Under the pieces are notes generated by a model, which did no database searches, was not told the origin of the DNA, and saw only the letters and a list, made by a program, of their open reading frames with translations. A program made the translations under genes and the position numbers. Below, in pieces: positions 12,255-21,725 of a DNA stretch of 64,000 nt; position 1 is the stretch's first letter, and every line of letters starts with the position of its first letter. This DNA is from Paracyclopina nana. Lineage: Eukaryota; Arthropoda; Copepoda; Cyclopoida; Cyclopettidae. The DNA lies in the NCBI GenBank assembly GCA_019096065.1, contig JAGUCH010000009.1:5218001-5282000 (forward strand), read 5' to 3'.

Positions 12255-15161
12255 CTAGAAATAAAGAATACATTGAATTTTTCGTAAGCGAAAGCTCTCA
12301 TTTTTAAGATACCTGCATGTTTTTGGATTGAACTGCAGTCCAGTAGAGCATGTGATTTCATTTTTGCAACTGCATTCGCACCGATCAGGGTTCCAAAACC
12401 AATCATGAAGCTTGCTCTTGCAAATTGATTCCTAAGGGACAACAAATGTATTCATGCAAAGGTAATTCTGTGCAACACTATAACAAAGCACGCATCATCT
12501 TTGTGCGATACATACATCATAAGAATGCAGATACTCTTCAAAATACACTTACAATAGAACCTTTGTGGATTTGAAAAAAGCTCAGAAAAAGTTGAGCTTT
12601 ACAGGTATTTTAAATATTTAGCATAAAATGCTTTATCTGACTTACTTCGTTGATGTTGATGCATATGCATCTACACTGGCTTGGTACGTAATGTTGGCGA
12701 GCATTGCAATCCTGCAAAAATCTTGCATAACCACTATAAAAAACTGATAAGACACTGCCTCAACTTACGTAGTCTTTTATCTTGCATCCACAATTGCAGG
12801 ATTGGTGCTCCTCAACTTCCACAATGATGTTCCTCTGGCCTTCAACCCTGAAAAACATCCAAAAGTTGCCAATGCCCTCTGAAAGTGGTTATATGGTTGA
12901 TTTAAAGGCCTACCTGCGTTCCCATGTAAAAGCGCCTCCACTCTCACGTTATATATCAATCTTCATTTTATAAAAGTATCATTTTGACTCGCAAAGAGTG
13001 GACTTGGTTTTTAGGTTAGTTATTCATGAGAATACATGGAGCATCTGCGCATGTAGTACTAAGCATGAATAAATTAAAAGCATGCATTGCGCAAGGATTT
13101 TCATACTGGCATCGATCTGTATTTAGTATGTACATCAATTAGTGAGATGAAAGACCCCAAAAACAGGCCAGGCCTGGGTGCAATATTAAATAATTGAAAG
13201 TATCCCCGTACAGCACGGAATTATTACAAAAAAGTTATAATGCAAAAAATACTACTTGCCCAGCATCTTTCATGGTGGCTTGCATGACTCGCATTTTCTT
13301 CATCACTGTGACGGTCGGTTGGCAGTCCAAAAGATCATGATTGCAGCATCCGCCACACCTATGGACTCGTACACAGCTAGGAAACAGGAATACATTGGGA
13401 TCAGAGCTCTGGTTCAAAGCCACAGTGGTCAGTTCAGGGGTGCAGAAGGCTGGCTCGGCCTCAGGGATGTGTTCAGAAGGCTTCAAATCATCATCATTCG
13501 TCCTTGGCCTTGATTTTCTTTCTACTAAGATTAAGGGAAAATAACAAAATACCAGAAATGGATTTCCCCGCCATTCGCATTCGTGTTTTTTGGCATTATT
13601 GACGGTCGAACGGCGTAAATAAATTATGTGGTGTTCATCCGCGTCATTTTTCCTTATCATAAGGTGGATCCCACAACATTAGGCAGCTAAGCTTAAGCAA
13701 AGGCAAAGTAACTTTGATTGCGAATTTCTCAGCAACCTCTCAACTGATTCGAACCAAAATTGGTAGGATTCATCAGAGTTGCCTTATAATTGTTCATGCC
13801 TAATTCAGTCCAAATCCGAGGTCACATTCAAAAGATTGGTTTTAAGCAAAGCAAAGCTGGGTTAAGCAAAGGGAAATTGGGTACCACTTAGCAGCCTCGG
13901 ATTTGCACTAAATTTGACAGCAACAATTATAAGGCAACTCTGATGAATCCTACCAATTTTGGTTCGAATCAGATGAGAAGTTGCTGAGAAATATGCAATC
14001 AAAGTTACCTTGCTTTGCTTAAGCTTAGCTGCCTAATGTTGTGGGATCCACCTATAAGGACACTTAAGATTTCAAGACTCCGTCATTTTCGAACTTAGGA
14101 ACATTTTTTTACATTAAAACTATTAGGTATTGAAAAATCAACTTTTAAGAATAATTACTTTCTCTTAGTTTTTAGCTCAAGTACTTAAATTATTCGCCAA
14201 AGGAAAAAGGCGTTAAAGATAAAGATTTTCCTTTCCTTAATAGATGAACACCACATAAGTCTCATATACAATTCCTTCAAAAACAAATCGCTGCGCCATC
14301 TAGCGGATTGTTAGCGCAAATGTGCGTAGCATTCTTGGTTAAAATGCAATTACCTGCCGTGATTCGATGCCGATTCCGTACATTCACTGAAAAACAACGA
14401 GGTTAATTTGCTTTACATTCAATATATGCTGCCTAATTTACTGCCTAATGTCATCATTTGTAAGGGTGCAGCTTCTTCTTCCTCGGTGGGCTCGTCTCGA
14501 TTTTCGGCTTCAGGTTGTTGTACTCCAAAAGTTAATCCTGTTAATTGATTAAGCAGCTTCTTGTAGCTGCGAGGATCACGATCCTTGTCCAATATTCTCG
14601 CAGCCGTTAGTGACAGCATTGAGCCCCTCTCCTAGGAATAAAGCAAATATCTCCTTTCAAGTTTGTGGGAACTTTTTGCGAGGAGGTGAATTCTGCTTCT
14701 TACAGGTAAAGCAGAAGATGATGCATTCTTGGCTGAAGTGGGCACTTCTCGTTGCCTTGGACAGACCCATTTACCCACCTCGAGGTCGTACTTGGCTAAA
14801 ATTACTCCAGGATCTTCCTCATCAATGATTTGCTCAGATCTTTCTAATAGCATTTTGTCTGTGCATAAAAAGGATCAAGCGTGAGAAAATGATTATTCGA
14901 GCTTACCTTGATCAGTCCAAACTACATTTTGGCTTGCATGTGTAGGCTTTGAATGTATTTGGTATCCGTTGGATTCTGTATCGAAGTACGGTGGCTTTTG
15001 CGATGTCCTTGAAGAATGATGGACGCTGAAGATCACTTACAAAGCTTTAATCAACCTTTTGTTCACCTTTTCCAATGTAGAGGAGCCTGCTCCCCATTCG
15101 CGAGAGCAAACAGCAAAGTAGTGAAAGTTGTAAAGCATACAAGCATAATAATCGGCTTCAT
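12255..15161 (-). CDS. Pvf: PDGF/VEGF-related growth factor (PVF)
   Basis: Nine exons: 15161-15067, 15025-14907, 14858-14779, 14631-14442, 14386-14354, 13524-13260, 12847-12769, 12711-12646, 12431-12255. They give 367 residues with matching phases. The N-terminus is a signal peptide (MKPIIMLVCFTTFTTLLFALANG). About 190 pro-region residues follow, then the cystine-knot domain with the family signature PSCVRVHRCGGCC and later VEVEEHQSCNCGCK. The C-terminal tail has a perfect C-x10-C-x-C-x-C motif (CNARQHYVPSQCRCIC) and a second cysteine cluster (PDRCECSCKNEITC), as in VEGF-C/D and insect PVFs. The product is a secreted ligand for PVR/VEGFR kinases in haemocyte migration and epithelial growth (family knowledge). 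Intron 6 must use a GC donor (TGG|GCAAGT). Intron 5 carries nested repeats. The gene is divergent from the PAN-receptor phosphatase, 337 bp away. Confidence 0.93.
12260..12265 (+). terminator. Candidate poly(A) signal of the TLDc gene
   Basis: AATAAA on the plus strand, 228 bp after the TLDc stop. It lies inside the last exon of the opposite-strand PVF gene, so the two 3' ends probably overlap. No transcript evidence. Confidence 0.4.
12848..13259 (-). other. GC-AG intron of PVF
   Basis: The donor reads GCTGG|GCAAGT, which is the consensus for GC donors, and the acceptor is TTTTTCAG. Only this donor leaves phase 2, which is required to read the next exon as VEGQRNIIVEVEEH. The nearby GT (GGGCAA|GTAGTA) would put a stop at the start of the next exon. 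Confidence 0.85.
13545..14312 (+). repeat. Short interspersed repeat copy, interrupted by a foldback element
   Basis: The left part (13545-13623, AAAATACCAGAAATGGATTT...) and the right part (about 14270-14312, AAACAAATCGCTGCGCCATC...) match the two halves of the intact copy at 31318-31447. The 640 bp between them are foulder DNA: an outer 16-bp inverted repeat and the foldback element at 13662-14053. Confidence 0.6.
13662..14053. mobile_element. Foldback element with ~165-bp terminal inverted repeats
   Basis: The left arm starts AGGTGGATCCCACAACATTA and the right arm ends TAATGTTGTGGGATCCACCT. The arms stay complementary, with a few changes, to about 13827 and 13895. The short core repeats TTAAGCAAAGCAAAG. 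The flanks carry ATA on both sides. A further exact 16-bp inverted repeat (TTATGTGGTGTTCATC at 13624-13639 and its complement at 14243-14258) encloses it, so it may sit in an older element. No coding sequence. Confidence 0.88.
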
Positions 15162-15498
15162 GTTTGATACTACTGTTGCAACTCAAACTCTGGAACTTGT
15201 TTTTGCTGCTTCTTGTTCTTTGCACATTTATGGAGCCAGAAAATATAACGATATTTATATAACAGCGCATGAGAGTTTTTTCCTCGTTTCACCGACATGC
15301 ACGCCATCTATGAATGATGTGATTTGTTTTCTATGCATGCAGCCGGGAAAGCATGCGTTCCTTTCTTTTTTGCTTATGCCATAAGACATCAATTGGGTTA
15401 TAAGGCTATCAATCGTATTTCCTCGCAAATGCGTGACTGTAGTCATGGCCAAGAGCGGAAATGAAACGATAACACATATTCTTTTAAATAGGAAAACA
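15162..15498. promoter_or_regulatory. Divergent promoter region between PVF and the PAN-receptor phosphatase
   Basis: Only 337 bp separate the two start codons, which face away from each other, so both 5' UTRs and core promoters must lie here unless there are distant 5' exons. No convincing TATA pair was seen. Confidence 0.5.
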
Positions 15499-18039
15499 AT
15501 GTTGGCAAGAGGTGCATTTCTGGCTACGTTTGCAACTTTCATCAACATGGTGGCCATTTGTCAGCATTGTGAGCTCAAATATTCTGGAGCTAATGAAATT
15601 ATCTATGAGGTCAGTTGCCCCCTGGCCAAAAAGTCAAACTTGTGCTGCCTATTAACGAGTGTGGACAAGATAGAGCGTTTTGCATGGGGAATGTGCCGAG
15701 AAACGTCTCACTTTTCAAACATTGATGTAGAAGAGAAAAGTGCCAGCAAGGGCTGTCATATCAAGCTGAAAAGCAAATACGAAAAAGAGGGTAATTTATT
15801 TTTATGCTCAGAAGGAACATTGACCACTTTCACATTGCAGAGTCAATGGGGTTCACAATCGAGGCATTTGAAGAATTGGCCAATGGGACGCGAAAAAACC
15901 AGATGCAATACACGTTCAGCATTTACTCAAAACACTGCGGAATAATGCAGAAATTGGAACTGCAAGTTGCAGAAAACATCACGCTGCTAGGCAATCCGAG
16001 CAAAACTTTCCAAGGTGTCGAAGATGTTGCCATGTGTCAAGCCAGCTGCAACGACAGCAACTGCCAATACTTCACGTGGAATTATGTGAACCGAACTTGC
16101 CACGTGTTCAAGTCAGAAGAGAATGTCATTGGCCTGTGTCCAATGGAAGGCTGGATATCATACAAGAATGAAGCTTGGAATAACAGTACTTGTCCCAAAT
16201 TGACCATTGTGTTCGATGATTGCTTGGCCAATAACTACTCGTTTTCAAGCATGCATGGAGGAAAATACGAGATATATCAAAATACCACCAAGGTGGAGCT
16301 TTGCCAAGAGAGGTGCTCAGATGTCAATTGCTCCTATTTTGTTTGGAATGCTAAAAGCCAAGAATGTGAGCTTTCACTTTCAACTGAGCCAGAATTCTGC
16401 CCCTCTGAAAAGGGCAATACCATTGTTGGTGACTGGAATTGCCTAAATCTTCAGTTCCAAGGGGACAATGATTCTTGCGAATCCTCAATTGATTTTGTCA
16501 ATTGCCAAGCATTTAATTACTCACTGCCCGAAGAGGCTGTGAAAGGCCATCAAGAAGGCATATCAAGCTTGGACTTTTGCCAGGAAAAATGCATGGACTC
16601 CAATTGTTCCTATTTTGTCTGGGATTTTTGGCTGCGTGAATGTGTACTCTCATATGACAACTCTGCTCAAGATGCTTGCTTCGTAAAAACAACCAGAGAA
16701 ACCGTAGTTGGACTGGGACAGAAGCAGTGCTTGCAATTTGAGGAATCCGGAGAAAATAGCTTGAACGTCTTGATGTACGTTTTGATTCCACTTTTTCTCG
16801 TTGGATCAATGTTGGGAGTTGGAGGTTGGTGGTATCACATGATAAGAAAAACGTCGACATCAACTTTTGAGCTGAGAGAGCTCACATCCGATTCTTTGGA
16901 TCAAAGGCAACAGTCATTGTTAAAACTAAAAACTCTGACTCGAGTCAGACTGGACGATTTTGTGCCAATGCATTCAGCCGAATTGATTCCCAGAAGAGAA
17001 GAGTTTACAATATTGGCAACTCTTCACGTGAAGTATCACATAATGAAGTTTTCATCTGAAGTTGCTGCCTTGTACCCAGACGAAAACAGGTATCGACGGA
17101 TTTATGTAAATACATCATTTTTTGGCAATTTTTTAAGAGTAGGCATGGCAACGTGGTACCTTTTGACGACAATAGAGTGAAGCTGGTCCAGCCTGTAAGA
17201 GGGTCTAATTACATTAATGCAAGTTGGATTCAAGGCCAAAGGGAAATTGTAACCCAAGGACCTTTGCCAAATACCATCGCACATTTTCTCCAGATGATTC
17301 TGGAGCAAAACGTGGAAGCCATTGTGATGCTCACGCCCACCATAGAACTATCAAGAGATGGTAACATTCATGCAATTGAAATTTTCTTCTATAGTAAATA
17401 GGATTAATTTAGGGCAAATGATTTGCAAGTGCGAGCAATATTGGCCGGAAAATCCGGGTGAAAAGCTCACATTTGAGCACATGGAAATTACCAATTTGAG
17501 CTCTCAAGTGAATTCTAACGGAGTTGTGGAACGTGATCTGTTAATCCTCAGTATGTTTACATTCATCATAAAATTCCAAGAATGAGTGCAAGAGACATTA
17601 CATTTATGAGAAAATTAATTTTTTCACTCTCTGCAGATTTGCTCGCGAATGAGACGCAAAACGTGAGCATGATTCATTACTTAAATTGGCCGGATTTTAG
17701 CGTGCCAACGGACACCAAGGATTTGTTTGACATTGCTGCAATATTGAAGCAATTGAACCCCTTCAGAATTGTGGTACACTGTAGCGCGGGCATTGGCAGA
17801 AGTGGGACTTTTTTAGCCTTATCCAGGCTTATGGATCAAGTGGATGCCAAAGCACAATTTATTGACGTGTTTGACACCGTGCTCGCATTGCGAAGAGACA
17901 GGAAATCAATGGTACGAAATGCATTCATATTATACAGGCAACAAAGCATATCTCTGTTTTTCAGGTTCATAAACTGGAGCAGTACAAATTCTTGTTTTCT
18001 GCAGTGGCTGAATACATCAAAATGACCAGCGATGCATAA
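15499..18039 (+). CDS. Receptor-type protein tyrosine phosphatase with PAN-like extracellular modules
   Basis: Six exons (15499-15790, 15841-17089, 17143-17360, 17413-17550, 17637-17911, 17965-18039) give 748 residues. A signal peptide (MLARGAFLATFATFINMVAI) is followed by a Cys-containing region of unknown type. Three PAN/apple-like repeats follow, with cores at residues 163-184, 252-273 and 344-365 (CxxxCxDxNCxYFxW...C). There are many NxS/T sites. A transmembrane helix spans about 406-427, then one cytosolic PTP domain: NYINASWIQGQ, TQGPLPNT, IVMLT, WPD acid loop with Asp652, and VHCSAGIGRSG with Cys681 and Arg687. The catalytic triad is intact. Three usual residues differ: His515 where PTP1B has Tyr46, His726 where it has the Q-loop Gln262, and FLQM for FWxM. 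It should dephosphorylate phosphotyrosine proteins under control of an unknown ligand. I know of no standard receptor PTP class with PAN modules. Confidence 0.9.
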
Positions 18040-18526
18040 TTACGCAACCTCAATAGCTTACTCTCGAAACCTCCTTACATCGAAATACACACTGCTTCCA
18101 AAATTTCTCAAGCTAGATCATCTTGCTCAAGCTCAAAATTTGGACCTTTAGTTCACCATTTTCGATGCAATCTAGAAAGATCGAATTGGAAAAAAGCTAG
18201 AAATGTGAAGCAAATATTTTGCGGATGAGCGTGGACAAAACTGCTATTTTCTATCATGCTAAGGAAGGAAAAAGTTTACATATGTATTCATTTAAATTTT
18301 ATGATTTTGATTCAAATGGGCGATGGGGAGCCCAAATTAGCGCCATCTTTTAGAACTTCGATTCACATTGGACTCATAATATAGAAATCCGAGCTGAAGG
18401 TCAAAATTCGAAAAAGCCAACACAGCTGAACAAAAAGATAAAAATGCTTGACATCTTATCAGCAAAATGTGCAGCGTCAGCATGTCATCCATTACTTTTG
18501 TCTCCAGTACATGTTGAGATGCTAAA
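18040..18526 (+). other. Intergenic region between the PAN-receptor phosphatase and the PEP-synthase-like gene
   Basis: 487 bp between genes on the same strand. It contains GCGCCATCT at about 18340, a partial match to the end of the interspersed repeat family. No gene seen. Confidence 0.5.
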
Positions 18527-21500
18527 ATGCTGCTTTTTTGCGTGACCTCCCTTGCCATAGCAATTGGCTGCTTCGTATTTCTCGTGCCGAATCGGGCTCC
18601 TTTGCCTTTAGCTGGAGTCTACACTCGACCAGGTACTATATAGAAGTGATATGCCACCCAATGCTGATCAGCATGGTGGATAATCTGTTTTTTTTAAGAG
18701 GCATATTGACATGACATGTGACAGATAATCCTGACTAATATACTACTATTTCAGGTAAATGGTTTCTCTTCAAGGCCGTATTCATTTACCTAAGCATCAA
18801 GCTCAGGCAATGGAAAGCATCTCGGAAAACATCCAAAGGTGAAAAAATACTCTCAAACTTTGTTTTTCTATTTTCCTTGAAAAACACAAGCTCTTGCTAG
18901 ATCTGCCAGCCTCAATGGACAGTTTGAAGTCAGGATATGGGGTCAAGTCCAGCAAGGACTTGAAGGCCATGGAGAGTGCTCAGCCTTTGTCAGATCATCG
19001 GTTGGCAATTGACGCAGTAATTGCAATTCCCTTTCAAAGTGTCGGAGTGGAGATCGATTTTTTTCAGGTGCTTTTTAGCTGTGGTGGTCAAGATGGAAGC
19101 TACTTGGTGGCAGCTCAAGCAAGACGAAAGCTCGGCATGAATAACACCATTTTTTGCCTCAGAATTCCAGAGCTCGGAGTGCTTCTTCATCCTAAGCATC
19201 CAGACACGACACTGTTCACTCAAAGTAACTTTTTTAATCAACTATGGCGTTATCCGTCGTTACAGTACAATAAGATAGTCAATTTTGGGCTGTCAAGGCA
19301 GTTGCTGTGGTTACGTCAAAATTGCTGCTCTCCCAAACCTAGCGTGACCTTACAGCAAGATTGAGAGGAGGACATAAAAAAGAGAGAGGATATGAAACAT
19401 CATCATCCACCGTAGATACTATATATACTCGAGTTTTGTGCAAGCAGACTGGCTACTTTTAGAGCCGTGTGTGTGCGCACAATAGATTGGATAATTTGAC
19501 GTTGCACGATATGGGTGATGCTATTAAGCTGGAGCTTTGTTATCCCCCAATCTAATATGGAATAGAGCGTTTTTCCAGATATTTAGCATTCTTGCTCCCA
19601 ACTTCATACTCTCTCAATTGCTTCCTTTCATTACTATGGGAATTCAAGTGCTGCAATTTATAATAGCAGTTGCATGGGGAGAGCCACAAAATGTCCCTTT
19701 TCAAAGTGCTCGCATTGTAGTATTTGCATTGATGTTTACATTATATATGCAGAATTGAGTGACGCAATTTAAAATTGAAAACGCCAGCTCTTTTTTTCCC
19801 CCACGATCGACTTGTCACCCCTCCAAAGCAAACGAAAGATCAAATTTCTGTCTTTGCAGATGAAGACAGCTGGGAAGCTGAAGGCTTGAAACTTGACCTC
19901 ATTGAGCCGATGAAGAGATGGTCGGTAGCATATGAGGGCAAAATGGTGCATCAAGATCAGAAAACCACACATGATGTCAAATTGGCGGTTCGTCTGAAAA
20001 TTTAAAAATTGCAAGGTAGCTTTAAAACTGCATTTCAGGCTGAATACTCCTCGAAACTTCCATACTTCGATTTTGACTCTGATATGGACCCTTGGACAGT
20101 GGCACGAGCCTTTGCAAAGGAGCCTTGGTCAAGGGAATATTTCGACAACATCAGGAAGTAAAATTAAAGCCACTGAAGCCTCACAAGCCATTTTGAAAGA
20201 TCAACTCAATTTCAAAAATTAAAGTCTTTTGGCGTCCCCTCAAATTGAGAAGAAACCTTACTTTTATGATGATGTCCTTAAGGCCACTCTGATTCTAGGG
20301 CACATCAATGCCATTACGAGCAATTGGGTGATCTACGTGGAATAGCCACTATTGATGGCAAAGATTATGAGCTATCACTGAATGTAATGCGAGATCACAC
20401 TCATGGATCAACTCGCGATTGGAGGCTTATGCATCGCTACGGAATACAAAATTTCACCACCAAAACCGGATTTAGGTACCACTTTTTCTTTAGACATTTT
20501 AAACAGCGTGGACATGACAGATGATCTAAAAAGGATGTTTGCGTACTCCTTATCTTGTGAAATTCGAGTGCAACCCTTAGAAAAATGATATTTTGCCATT
20601 ATTGCAAAGGAAGGCTTGATTAGCTTCGTTGCCATTAACATTTATGGGCCTTGCGTAAGCAATTTTCAGGAGCAGCAGCAGCAACTTAATTAAAAGCCAA
20701 TATAATGCTTTTCTGCTGATGATCCAAGAAGGATTGAAGTTTTCTGCATCAAAGGCTCAACTTTGGAAAAAGGGATCCAGATGATTATAAGGAAACTTTC
20801 GACATTCTTCACATTACTTTTACAGCAATTTACAGGCTAAAACTCGCAATTATTAAGCTTGCATTTTACATTTGGGCAGAAAACCCAAACGGGTCTTAAC
20901 TATGAGTCACAGTAGACTTCCATGTTCAAAACTGTTGACAAATCATAGCCAGCTTCCTACGCAACAATTTTTTTTCGCTGTCTCCAGTTACCTTTTTTTG
21001 AAGATCTGTGTAATTAAAGTTTCATATTACTCGATTACCCAGGAGCAGTTTCTAGTGCTTAAACAAACTACGCATATTTTGTTCAAGTATCACGTCGCAC
21101 CAATCGATGATGACACTCAATCAACCTTTCTAGGTTAATATTAAAATCTCCGCCGGAGACAAGTAATTTCCTCGTTAATTATCATGCCTGGCTCGTTTTC
21201 ACAATTATCACCCTGCTCGCTTGGTGCATTGTTTTCAAAGACTAATTCCTGACTTTTGTGTAGAGGCTTTATTGGCGTTGTCAGCCAGCCAAGTACGTTC
21301 TCAAGCCTCGAGCTTGGCTATGTTTGCACACCGGAAGGCAGATGTTTGCCAGTGCAAGAAGTAGACTTACCCCTTTGGAGGCATGGAGAACAAGGCCAAG
21401 ATCCGAAGGATTTCGGTTTCAGGTTCAAGGCAGATGGCAGGTGGCATCACATCCAGGTATGACCTAGAAGAAATGGAATATTTGCAAATGATGTAAATTG

Positions 21501-21725
21501 TTGCTGAGCTTTTTCACATACTTGAAGGTGAGGGTGCTTGACACAGTGGAAGTCTTTATTGGCTGGGAATGGGAGGCTCGCATTTTGGAGAGATTTTGCG
21601 AGTATGTTGTGGATGGCGTGCCTGGCTGGGGGGTTTCTGAATGGCATTACAGACATTATGGGGGCAGACCTCGAGAGTGTGCCCAGCTTGATCCTCTGGA
21701 GATCAGGGATGTCCCAAAGTACTAG
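18527..21725 (+). CDS. PEP-synthase-like N-terminal domain protein (arthropod family), membrane anchored
   Basis: Nine exons (18527-18632, 18755-18838, 18901-19016, 19068-19224, 19860-19987, 20039-20157, 20299-20475, 21264-21456, 21528-21725) give 425 residues. A signal anchor (MLLFCVTSLAIAIGCFVFLV) opens the protein. The rest matches the uncharacterised domain at the N-terminus of arthropod proteins annotated as putative phosphoenolpyruvate synthase: WSVAYEGKMVHQD, YFDFDSDMDPWTVARAFAKE, HYEQLGDLRG, RDHTHGSTRDWRLMHRYGI, SSLELGYVCTPEG, FIGWEWEARILERFCEY, VPGWGVSEWHYR. The ATP-grasp and PEP-utilising domains that follow in long homologs are absent; the frame ends shortly after the EWHYR block. 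It therefore has no visible kinase function. The fold is thought to be lipocalin/CrtC-like, and the activity is unknown. The 788-bp intron before exon 8 contains no further recognisable exon. Confidence 0.85.
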
